Shown here: positions 6,752-13,914 of the stretch, piece by piece | Layout of the letters: every line of letters starts with the position of its first letter | Position numbering within the stretch: the stretch's first letter is position 1 | Origin: Actinomycetes bacterium | GTDB taxonomy: Bacteria; Actinomycetota; Acidimicrobiia; Acidimicrobiales; CADCSY01 | Direction of reading: 5' to 3' | NCBI GenBank assembly: GCA_025464025.1 | Contig: JAODBP010000196.1 | Location: forward strand, 1 to 37,886 | DNA: 37,886 nt | Translations under genes and position numbers: made by a program | The notes under the pieces: generated by a model | Seen by the model: the letters and a program-made list of their open reading frames with translations, nothing else | Databases searched by the model: none | Told to the model about the DNA's origin: nothing

Positions 6752-6761
6752 AACCTAGCGT
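6752..6761. promoter_or_regulatory. Overlapping back-to-back -10 boxes
   Basis: On the minus strand TAGGTT (6757-6752) lies 6 nt before ATG 6745. On the plus strand TAGCGT (6756-6761) lies 7 nt before ATG 6769. The two boxes share the TA at 6756-6757, at the heart of a CTAG tetramer (6755-6758). Both transcripts would be leaderless, and both polymerases would need to melt the same base pairs. Confidence 0.55.
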
Positions 6762-6768
6762 TGGGCCC

Positions 6769-8136
6769 ATGCGCCTCGCCCCCTACGTCGACGCCGAGCG
6801 GGACCGGATCACGGCGACGCTCTTCGACTGGCTCCGGATCCCCTCGATCTCGGCCCACCCCGACCACGCCGGCGACGTGCGGGCTTCGGCCGAGCTGTGT
6901 GCCCGGCTCCTGACCGAGGCCGGCATGGAGCACGTGCAGCTCCTCGAGACGCCGGGCCACCCGGCCGTCTACGCCGACTGGCTCCACGCCGGGCCCGACG
7001 CCCCGACCGCCCTCGTCTACGGCCACCACGACGTCCAGCCGGCCGACCCGCTCGAGCTCTGGACCAGCCCGCCGTTCGAGCCGACCATCGTCGACGGCGA
7101 GTGCCTCGCCCGGGGTGCCATCGACGACAAGGGCCAGGTGCTCTACGAGATCGAGGCGGTGCGGGGCCTGCTCCAGGCCGAGGGTGCCCTGCCGGTGAAC
7201 GTGAAGTTCCTCGTCGAAGGCGAGGAGGAGGTCGGCTCCCCCAACTTCGAGGCCCTGCTCCGGGAGAAGGCCGAGCTGCTCGGGTGCGACGTCGTCGTGG
7301 TCTCCGACACCGGCATGTGGGCGCCCGACGTGCCGTCGACCTGCGTGGGCATGCGCGGCCTCGTGGCCTTCGACGTCCACGTGCGCACGGCCACCGGCGA
7401 CCTCCACTCCGGCATGTTCGGGGGCGCCGTCCCCAACCCGGTGCACCTGCTGGCCAAGGTCGTCGCAGACCTCCACGACGACGACGGCCGGGTGACGATC
7501 CCCGGCTTCTACGACCGGGTGCGCCCGCTCACCGAGTCGGAGGAGGCCAGCCTGGCCGCCCTCCCCTTCGACGAGGCGGCGTGGATGGTCAACGCCGGCG
7601 TGCGGCGCCTCGACGGCGAGGTCGGGCAGTCGACCCTCGCCCGCATCGGCTACCGGCCGACCTGTGAGGTGGTGGGCTTCGGCGCCGGCTACACCGGCGA
7701 CGGCATGAAGACGATCGTGCCGGCCGAGGGCGGGTGCAAGATCACGTTCCGACTGGTGGCCGACCAGGACCCCGACGAGGTCACGGCCGCCTTCCGCGCC
7801 TGGCTCGACGAGCGCATCCCCGCCGGCGTCGAGCTGACCGTGACGCCCGAGGGCGGTGTCGCCCCGGCCCTCACCCCGGTCGACCACCCCGCCGTCGCCG
7901 CCCTCTGCCGGGCCATCGAGACGGTGTGGGGCACGGCCCCGCTCTTCACCAGAGAGGGCGGCAGCGGCCCGGAGGAGGCGCTCGGCCGGGTGCTCGACGC
8001 GCCGGTGCTCTTCCTCGGCGTCGGCCTCCCGGGCGACCGGCTGCACGCCCCGAACGAGCGCATGGTCATGGACCAGTTCTGGAAGGGGCTGCTGGCCGCC
8101 GGCGAGCTCTGGCACGAGCTGGCGGCCACCACCTAG
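6769..8136 (+). CDS. M20-family metallopeptidase (dipeptidase-like)
   Basis: 455 residues. The co-catalytic two-metal site is visible: G85-H86-H-D88-V-Q-P, then G-A-I-D-D-K-G-Q (about 117-124), E-G-E-E-E-V-G-S (about 150-157), a S-D-T-G metal ligand segment, and a late H-A-P-N-E-R. The central part (about 190-310) is the dimerisation lid. Similar actinobacterial proteins are annotated as M20/M25/M40 dipeptidases that cleave short peptides or N-acyl amino acids in the cytoplasm. There is no signal peptide. The start follows TAGCGT by 7 nt. Its TAG stop overlaps the stop of the convergent GGDEF gene (CTAG, 8133-8136). Confidence 0.9.
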   Translation: MRLAPYVDAERDRITATLFDWLRIPSISAHPDHAGDVRASAELCARLLTEAGMEHVQLLETPGHPAVYADWLHAGPDAPTALVYGHHDVQPADPLELWTSPPFEPTIVDGECLARGAIDDKGQVLYEIEAVRGLLQAEGALPVNVKFLVEGEEEVGSPNFEALLREKAELLGCDVVVVSDTGMWAPDVPSTCVGMRGLVAFDVHVRTATGDLHSGMFGGAVPNPVHLLAKVVADLHDDDGRVTIPGFYDRVRPLTESEEASLAALPFDEAAWMVNAGVRRLDGEVGQSTLARIGYRPTCEVVGFGAGYTGDGMKTIVPAEGGCKITFRLVADQDPDEVTAAFRAWLDERIPAGVELTVTPEGGVAPALTPVDHPAVAALCRAIETVWGTAPLFTREGGSGPEEALGRVLDAPVLFLGVGLPGDRLHAPNERMVMDQFWKGLLAAGELWHELAATT

Positions 8137-9206
8137 AGGCGAGACGCCCGCTTCGCCTCGTACATGGCCCGGTCGGCCCGGCGGAGGAGGCTGTCGACGT
8201 GGTCGCGCGAGCCGGCGACGACGGCGCCGCACGAGGCCCCGACCTGCACGGACACGCCCTGCACCTGGATGGGGCGCTCGACGGCGGCCCGCAGCCGCAC
8301 CGCCAGGTCGTCCACCGCGGCCGTCGCCTCGCCCTGCACGACGACCACGAACTCGTCGCCGCCGAGCCGGGACACGGCGTCCTCGGTCCGCACCGTGGCG
8401 CGGATCCGTCGAGCGACCTCGGCGAGGACGACATCGCCGGCGGTGTGGCCCAGCTCGTCGTTCACCGACTTGAAGCCGTCGAGGTCGAGGAACACCAGGG
8501 CGACGTCGTCGTCGCTGGCCAGGGCGGCCCGCAGCTCCTCCTGGAGCGCCGGTCGGTTGAAGAGCCCGGTCAGGGTGTCGGTGTAGGCCAGCCGCGCCAT
8601 GCGGGCCCGCTCCTCGTCGAGCCGGTGCACGAGGCCGCCGGTGACCGCCCCCACGATGCCGATGGTGAAGAACCGCATCGTGAGGTGCTCGAACTGGCCG
8701 ATGACGTCCCAGCCCCACGCCGCGGCCATCGCGCCGGCACCGAACCCGCCGACGATCCCGCCGTACCGACCCCAGCGGAGCGCGGCCTCGAGGGCCAGGA
8801 AGACCACGATCAGGAACACGGGGTCGGCCGGGTCGTGGAGGTTGTTCGCCAGCACGAGGGCGCAGACCACCGTGTCCGCGACCATCCCCACCACGCCGAC
8901 CCGCCGGTGGAACCGATCGGCGTCGCGGGCCAGCATCCACCGCGTCGCCAGGAAGTCGAGGGCCAGCAGGCCGGCCACGCCCCAGGTGAGCGCGAAGCTG
9001 TCCCCCGAGGCGATGGCGGACTGGACGACGCTGAGCGCCAGGGCCCAGCCCCGGAGCCGGGAGATCAGCAGCTCGCGGTCGATCCGGCTCCGGAGGACGG
9101 CCTGGTAGCCGGCCTCGCCCGTCGACCGAGCGGCTGGAGCGGCCGAACGTCGCTCCCCGCCGCCTCGCACGTCCTTGCCATCGGCACGACCGGTCCCCGA
9201 CTCCAC
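8133..9206 (-). CDS. Membrane-bound diguanylate cyclase (GGDEF)
   Basis: About 357 residues if started at GTG 9206; a GTG at 9170 (345 residues) is the alternative. The N-terminal half has about five or six hydrophobic segments, so it is a membrane sensor of unknown type. The C-terminal GGDEF domain carries R-L-G-G282-D-E-F, the active-site signature for making cyclic di-GMP from two GTP. An RxxD product-inhibition site (R-T-E-D) sits just before it, so feedback control is likely intact. The stop overlaps the stop of the convergent M20 gene within one CTAG. Start choice is the main uncertainty. Confidence 0.8.
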   Translation of the reverse strand: MESGTGRADGKDVRGGGERRSAAPAARSTGEAGYQAVLRSRIDRELLISRLRGWALALSVVQSAIASGDSFALTWGVAGLLALDFLATRWMLARDADRFHRRVGVVGMVADTVVCALVLANNLHDPADPVFLIVVFLALEAALRWGRYGGIVGGFGAGAMAAAWGWDVIGQFEHLTMRFFTIGIVGAVTGGLVHRLDEERARMARLAYTDTLTGLFNRPALQEELRAALASDDDVALVFLDLDGFKSVNDELGHTAGDVVLAEVARRIRATVRTEDAVSRLGGDEFVVVVQGEATAAVDDLAVRLRAAVERPIQVQGVSVQVGASCGAVVAGSRDHVDSLLRRADRAMYEAKRASRL

Positions 9207-9266
9207 CGCCGTCCCCCGAGTTGTCGCACAGTTGTGGGGCCCGACTCCCCTACGCTCTGCACTCCC

Positions 9267-10013
9267 ATGCCCAAGGCCGACGCCCCCATCGACCGCCACG
9301 AGTGGCTCTCGTTCGAGGACCCCGACGAGGACCGCACCTGGCTCTTCGACCTCACCTTCCTCCTGAGCCGGTGGACGTGCATCTTCGGGCGCGGTTGCCA
9401 GGGCGTGCTCACCGAGCCGGCGCCCGAGCTGGTGCAGGGCTGCTGCTCCTACGGGGCCCACTTCACCGACGACGCCGACAAGGACCGCACGGTCGAGGTG
9501 GCCAAGACCCTCACGTCCGAGCAGTGGCAGTTCGCCAAGGTCGGCCGCAAGAAGGGCGTCGTCCAGCAGCAGGACGGTGCCTGGACCACCCTCCTCGTCG
9601 ACGATGCCTGCGTCTTCCTCAACCGGCCCGGCTTCCCGGCCGGCGCCGGGTGCGCCCTCCACGTGGCCGCGGTGGACCGAGGGCTCCGCCACCTCGACCT
9701 CAAGCCCGAGGTGTGCTGGCAGCTCCCCCTGCGCCGGATCGACAGCACCGACGACATCGGCCACGTCACGACCACCCTCCGGGAGTGGAAGCGACGGGAC
9801 TGGAGCGAAGGGGGCTTCGAGTTCGCCTGGTGGTGCACCGACTCCCACGAGGCCTTCGTCGGCGACCGCACCGTGCTCTCGTCGATGGCCGACGAGATCG
9901 TCGAGATGATCGGGCAGAAGGCCTACGACCTCCTGCTGACCGCAGTGGCCGAGCGGGTCGCCTCGCCCCTGCCCCACCCCGCCGCGGTGCCGGTCAAGCT
10001 CAGGAAGAAGTAG
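9267..10013 (+). CDS. Conserved Cys-containing protein, function unknown
   Basis: 248 residues, soluble, with no signal peptide. The notable part is residues about 38-70: C-I-F-G-R-G-C, then G-C-C-S-Y-G-A-H-F-x-D-D. Later cysteines are C-A-L-H-V and C-W-Q-L-P. The pattern resembles cysteine-cluster proteins (YkgJ- or DUF3109-like) that are thought to bind iron or zinc, but I am not sure of the family. A second conserved-looking feature is E-F-A-W-W-C-T-D. ATG 9267 is preceded by TACGCT (9251-9256) at 10 nt, so the leader would be very short. It diverges from the membrane GGDEF gene and ends 3 nt before the convergent stop of the secreted TIM-barrel gene. Confidence 0.7.
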   Translation: MPKADAPIDRHEWLSFEDPDEDRTWLFDLTFLLSRWTCIFGRGCQGVLTEPAPELVQGCCSYGAHFTDDADKDRTVEVAKTLTSEQWQFAKVGRKKGVVQQQDGAWTTLLVDDACVFLNRPGFPAGAGCALHVAAVDRGLRHLDLKPEVCWQLPLRRIDSTDDIGHVTTTLREWKRRDWSEGGFEFAWWCTDSHEAFVGDRTVLSSMADEIVEMIGQKAYDLLLTAVAERVASPLPHPAAVPVKLRKK

Positions 10014-10016
10014 CCG

Positions 10017-11072
10017 CTACTGGCGAAAGGCCTGGAGGGCGGGCCACAGGCCGGGCCCGGTGGTCTTCCAGTCGTAGAGCGAGCCGCCGATGGCCCGGCG
10101 CTCGGCCGCGGCCCGCAGCATGGCGGCGACGTCGGTCGGCGACGTGGCATCCGCGATGCCACCGATGGCGTGCACCGGCACGTCGGGCCGGCCGAGTCGA
10201 GCCCGCATGCGGTCGATGTTCTCGGCCGTGTACCGGTAGGCGTCGCGGTAGCCCGACTCCGGCTTGCGGTCCGACTGGTAGTTCATCGGCAGCCACACGT
10301 CGTAGAGCGGGGCCAGCGCCGGCCATGGGAAGGCGGGCCACAGCTTCGGGTTGATCACGTCCGTGACGACGGGCGGGTAGGGGATGGCGCCGAGGGCCAC
10401 GTCGGGCAGGACCCGGCGGAGGTTCGTGCTGATCTCGACGAGGCGCCGGTTCCGCTCGGCCACGTCCGGGAACTTGAGCGACTCGATGTCGACGGCCAGC
10501 GCGTCCACGCCCGGGATCCTCGTCGCCGCCATCAGGCGGGCCATGTCGGCCTGGGGGTCGACGAAGGTCGGCAGGTACCAGGCCACCACGGCCATGCCCT
10601 TGGCCTTGGCCCGCTCGATCATCGGCAGGAGCCGCTCGGGCTCGAGGACGTCGGTCGGCGCGTCCCACTTCGACGTCTGCACGTAGAGGGTCTGGACCCC
10701 GGCGGCGGCCATCCGGTCGATGTCGGCCAGACCCACCTGCTCGGTGCCCCGGTTGAACGTCATGCTCCAGTCGTAGACGTCGATCCAGGTGCCCAGGCCC
10801 TGGTACGGCGCCAGGGACCGTGCCTCGGCCGCCTTGAAGGTGGTCGGCGGGGCTGGCGGTGCCGTGCTCGTGGTCGTCGTCGGGGCGACCGTCGTGGGCG
10901 GCACCGTCGTGGGTGGGAGGGTCGTCGGGACCGGCACCGTGGTGGTCGGCGCGGCGTCGGCGATCTCCTGCATCGGGCCGATCGGGGTGGTCGCGTGCTT
11001 CAGGGCGAGGAGCCCGGCGAGCAGCAGGACCGTGAGCCACACCGCGACGAGGTGCTTCCGCGACGGGCGCAT
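10017..11072 (-). CDS. Secreted or membrane-anchored TIM-barrel glycosidase-like protein
   Basis: 351 residues from ATG 11072. The N-terminus is basic (M-R-P-S-R-K-H), then has one hydrophobic segment (residues 8-24) with no clear cleavage site. A Thr/Pro-rich linker follows (about 42-75). The rest looks like a (beta/alpha)8 barrel of the putative glycoside hydrolase type: G-T-W-I-D-V-Y-D-W, V-Q-T-L-Y-V-Q-T, A-V-D-I-E-S (likely acidic active-site region) and W-L-P-M-N-Y-Q. I cannot name the substrate or confirm catalysis. The linker suggests the domain is held outside the membrane or wall. A TACCCT box lies 9 nt upstream. The long in-frame upstream extension lacks a signal sequence and overlaps the divergent gene. 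Confidence 0.7.
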   Translation of the reverse strand: MRPSRKHLVAVWLTVLLLAGLLALKHATTPIGPMQEIADAAPTTTVPVPTTLPPTTVPPTTVAPTTTTSTAPPAPPTTFKAAEARSLAPYQGLGTWIDVYDWSMTFNRGTEQVGLADIDRMAAAGVQTLYVQTSKWDAPTDVLEPERLLPMIERAKAKGMAVVAWYLPTFVDPQADMARLMAATRIPGVDALAVDIESLKFPDVAERNRRLVEISTNLRRVLPDVALGAIPYPPVVTDVINPKLWPAFPWPALAPLYDVWLPMNYQSDRKPESGYRDAYRYTAENIDRMRARLGRPDVPVHAIGGIADATSPTDVAAMLRAAAERRAIGGSLYDWKTTGPGLWPALQAFRQ

Positions 11073-11122
11073 GGTCGGAGGAGGGTATCGGTGGCCCGAC
11101 CGCGTGTCCGTGCACCTTTCGA

Positions 11123-11140
11123 ACCATTTCTGCCAATGGT
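11123..11140. promoter_or_regulatory. Inverted repeat in a divergent intergenic region
   Basis: ACCATT-TCTGCC-AATGGT is a 6-bp inverted repeat in the 100-bp gap between the divergent genes starting at 11072 and 11173. Spacing and position suit a dimeric regulator's operator, but there is no regulator gene next to it. Confidence 0.3.
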
Positions 11141-11172
11141 CAGGGCCATCGTGCCCCGGGTACCCCCTCGGG

Positions 11173-12273
11173 GTGCCTCGTCGCTTCGTCCGTCGTGCCC
11201 TCCTCCGCGGTGCCTGGGCCGGCGTCGGCGGCGCGGCCGCCGGGCTCGCCGTCCGGCGGCGCTCGGGCCCGGTCGTCGCCGGCGTGGTGGCGGCCGGGGC
11301 AGCCGGCGCGACGGCAGTGGCCAGCACCCGCGTGTGGCCCGTCGCCCCCCGCTCACCGGCTCGGATCCGCCCGGCCCTGACGCCCGTCGACGGCGAGGCT
11401 CGCCCCGACGGCGGCGGCATCACGTTCGTCGTCAACCCGGGCGCCGGGTCGGTCGACAAGCTCGACCTGCCCGAGCTGCTGGCCGAGGAGCTGCCCGCCG
11501 CGCGCGTGCGGGTGGTCGACGACGACCTCGACGAGGCCCTGGCCGAGGCGGCCGAGGGCGCGGCCATCGGGATCGCCGGTGGCGACGGCACGATCAACGC
11601 CGCCGCCGCCGTGGCCCACGCCGGCGGCAAGCCCCTCGTGATCGTGCCGGCGGGCACCCTGAACCACCTGGCCCGCGACCTCGGCCTCGACGGGCCGGAG
11701 GACACCATCGCCGCCGTCCGCGACGGGCACCTGGTCGCCGTCGACCTCGGCAGCATCGACGGCAAGCCGTTCCTCAACACGGCGAGCTTCGGCAGCTACA
11801 GCGACCTGGTCGACGCCCGGGAGCGCCTCGAGGGGCAGATCGGGAAGTGGCCGGCGATGGTGGTGGCGCTGGTCCGGGTGCTCCGACGGGGCGAACCGAC
11901 GCTGGTCGAGCTCGACGGCGAGGCCCGGTCGCTCTGGATGATCTTCATCGGCAACTGCCGGTACCACCCACGCGGCTTCGCCCCGACCTGGCGGGAGCGG
12001 CTCGACGACGGCGTGCTCGACGTGCGGCTCGTCGGAGCCGAGCGCCCGTGGGCCCGCACCCGGCTGGTGCTCGCGGTCCTGACCGGCACCCTTGGTCGCA
12101 CCGCCGTCTACGAGGAGCGGGCCGTCGAGCGCCTCCAGCTCCGCAGCCTCGAGGGGCCGCTCCGCCTGGCGCGAGACGGCGAGACCTTCGACGGTGGCAC
12201 CGACGTCCTCGTGTGCAAGGAGGACCAGCCCCTCGCCGTCTACGTGCCCGAGCGGGACGACGCGCCGGACTGA
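11173..12273 (+). CDS. Diacylglycerol/lipid kinase-family protein
   Basis: 366 residues from GTG 11173. The catalytic domain has V-N-P-G-A-G-S, the nucleotide-binding G136-G-D-G-T140, and P-A-G-T-L-N-H-L-A-R-D-L-G, all classic for the DAGK/YegS/sphingosine-kinase family. The C-terminal half is the expected beta-sandwich, including N-C-R-Y. The first 60 residues are basic and hydrophobic (R-R-F-V-R-R-A, then two Ala/Gly/Val-rich stretches), suggesting membrane attachment. These enzymes phosphorylate lipid alcohols; the actual lipid is unknown. The next gene downstream is a PAP2 phosphatase, so a kinase and a phosphatase acting on related lipids may be paired. The gap between them is 100 bp, with nothing obvious besides a weak promoter before 12374. 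Confidence 0.85.
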   Translation: MPRRFVRRALLRGAWAGVGGAAAGLAVRRRSGPVVAGVVAAGAAGATAVASTRVWPVAPRSPARIRPALTPVDGEARPDGGGITFVVNPGAGSVDKLDLPELLAEELPAARVRVVDDDLDEALAEAAEGAAIGIAGGDGTINAAAAVAHAGGKPLVIVPAGTLNHLARDLGLDGPEDTIAAVRDGHLVAVDLGSIDGKPFLNTASFGSYSDLVDARERLEGQIGKWPAMVVALVRVLRRGEPTLVELDGEARSLWMIFIGNCRYHPRGFAPTWRERLDDGVLDVRLVGAERPWARTRLVLAVLTGTLGRTAVYEERAVERLQLRSLEGPLRLARDGETFDGGTDVLVCKEDQPLAVYVPERDDAPD

Positions 12274-12373
12274 CGCTTCAGCCAGCGCCCGAGCATCGCC
12301 ACGCCGACCACCGTGGTCCACCGGCTGCCGATCGGGTGCGGGTGGTGACGGTCAACGGGGTACAGGCTCCGAC

Positions 12374-13126
12374 ATGCGTGCCGGTCTACCCAACGCCGTG
12401 CGCCGGCACCTCGACCCCGGCGAGCGGTACGGGCTCCGCCTCACCCTCGTCGGCCTGGCCATCGTGCTGGTCGCCGTGCCCTTCAGCACGCTCCTCTTCC
12501 AGGTGCTGGCGAAGGGCCCGCTGACCCGGGCCGACGGCAGCGTCGCCAACGCCATGAACCACACCGTCCACGGCCACCACTGGGCCGTCGTCGTGCTCGA
12601 GGGCATCAGCTGGCTCGGCCGACCGCCGCTCCTGGCCGTGTGGGTGCTCGCTGCCGTTGCCTACGTCGGGCACCAGGGCCGGCGCCGGCTGGTCGCCTTC
12701 CTCCTCGTCACGCCTCTGGGCGGCGGCATCGTCGACACCCTGGTCAAGGCCCTCGTCGACCGGCCCCGTCCCGTCGTCGACCACCCCGTCGTCACCGCGC
12801 TCGGCAAGAGCTTCCCGTCCGGCCACGCCATGTCTGCGACCGTCACCTACGGCGCCCTCCTGCTCGTCTTCCTGCCCGTCCTGGCCCCGGCCCGCCGCCG
12901 GTTGGCTCTCGTCGCCACCACGGTCCTCGTCCTCGCCATCGGCACCTCCCGCCTGCTCCTCGGCGTCCACTTCGTCAGCGATGTCGTCGGCGGCTACGTG
13001 CTCGGACTGGCCTGGCTCTCGGGCGCGGTGGCCGCGTTCGAGACCTGGCGGGTCGACGAGAGGCACCGGCCGACGCGCCCGCTCGACGAGGGCATCGAGC
13101 CCGAAGCGGCCGAGGCCCTCCGATGA
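12374..13126 (+). CDS. PAP2-family phosphatase (membrane)
   Basis: 250 residues with about six membrane segments. All three parts of the phosphatidic acid phosphatase active site are present: K-A-L-V-D-R-P-R-P (KxxxxxxRP), F-P-S-G-H-A-M-S-A (PSGH), and S-R-L-L-L-G-V-H-F-V-S-D (SRxxxxxHxxxD). It should remove phosphate from lipid phosphates such as phosphatidate, undecaprenyl pyrophosphate or similar on the outer membrane face. A TACAGG box lies 7 nt before ATG 12374, a weaker version of the promoters seen elsewhere. The stop overlaps the DUF1206 start (ATGA), so the two are co-translated. Confidence 0.9.
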   Translation: MRAGLPNAVRRHLDPGERYGLRLTLVGLAIVLVAVPFSTLLFQVLAKGPLTRADGSVANAMNHTVHGHHWAVVVLEGISWLGRPPLLAVWVLAAVAYVGHQGRRRLVAFLLVTPLGGGIVDTLVKALVDRPRPVVDHPVVTALGKSFPSGHAMSATVTYGALLLVFLPVLAPARRRLALVATTVLVLAIGTSRLLLGVHFVSDVVGGYVLGLAWLSGAVAAFETWRVDERHRPTRPLDEGIEPEAAEALR

Positions 13127-13911
13127 CCGACACCCGGAGCGCCGAGCAGGGCGCCGAGGTCGCCGGCCGGGTCGGCCTGGTCTCCCGGGGCATCGTCTAC
13201 TGCCTCCTCGCCGTCGTCGCCGCGCAGGTCGCGGCGGGCCAGCGCGGGCAGGAGGTCGACAGGCAGGGTGCCCTCCGGGCGCTGGCCCGCCAGCCGTTCG
13301 GGCGGGTGCTGCTCGCCGCTCTCACCGTCGGCTTCGCGGCCTACGCGCTCTGGCGGTTCGCCGAGGCCGCTCTCGGCGACGACGACCCGCCCAAGCGCCT
13401 GCTCCACGCGGCGCGGGGCGTCCTCTACGCCGCGTTCACGGTGACGTCGGCCCGCCTGGTCCTCGGCGGCCGCGGCGGCGGGAGCAGTGACGAGCAGGCG
13501 AAGACGTGGTCGGCTCGGCTCCTTGCCCACACCGGCGGCCGACCTCTCGTCGTCGTGATCGGCGTGGGGCTCGTCGTGGCGGGGGGCGTGCTCGCGTGGC
13601 GCGGCGTCCACCAGCGGTTCGAGAAGCACCTCCGCCTCGGCGACATGACGCCGGCGCAGCGTCGCTGGCTCCCCTGGCTCGGGACGGTCGGCCACGCGGC
13701 CCGCGGGCTGGTGCTCGCCCTCATCGGGCTCTTCCTCGTCCGGGCCGCGGTCCGGTTCGAACCGCAGGCGGCGGTCGGCGTCGATGGCGCCCTCCACCAG
13801 GTCGCGGCCCGTTCGTACGGCCCGGTGGCCCTCGGCGCCGTCGCCCTGGGGCTCGGCTGCTACGGCCTCTACTCGTTCGTCGAGGCCCGTTGGCGCAACG
13901 TCATGGGGTGA
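13123..13911 (+). CDS. DUF1206 membrane protein
   Basis: 262 residues with six predicted hydrophobic helices arranged as three similar pairs. Each pair starts with a G-x-x-x-R-G-x-V/L-Y/V type motif (V-S-R-G-I-V-Y, A-A-R-G-V-L-Y, A-A-R-G-L-V-L) and ends with a Y-x-L/F-x-x-F/V segment. This triple repeat is the hallmark of DUF1206, an actinobacterial and cyanobacterial family of unknown function. Its start overlaps the PAP2 stop by 4 nt, pointing to a shared membrane role. The stop is 3 nt before the convergent GGDEF-EAL stop. Confidence 0.85.
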   Translation: MTDTRSAEQGAEVAGRVGLVSRGIVYCLLAVVAAQVAAGQRGQEVDRQGALRALARQPFGRVLLAALTVGFAAYALWRFAEAALGDDDPPKRLLHAARGVLYAAFTVTSARLVLGGRGGGSSDEQAKTWSARLLAHTGGRPLVVVIGVGLVVAGGVLAWRGVHQRFEKHLRLGDMTPAQRRWLPWLGTVGHAARGLVLALIGLFLVRAAVRFEPQAAVGVDGALHQVAARSYGPVALGAVALGLGCYGLYSFVEARWRNVMG

Positions 13912-13914
13912 GCG

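Noticed and set aside
10853..10945. Low-complexity repeats in the Thr/Pro linkers (also 21220-21370 and 25240-25330) as DNA repeats.
   Set aside because: They encode protein linkers of exported proteins and are explained by codon use for Thr and Pro.
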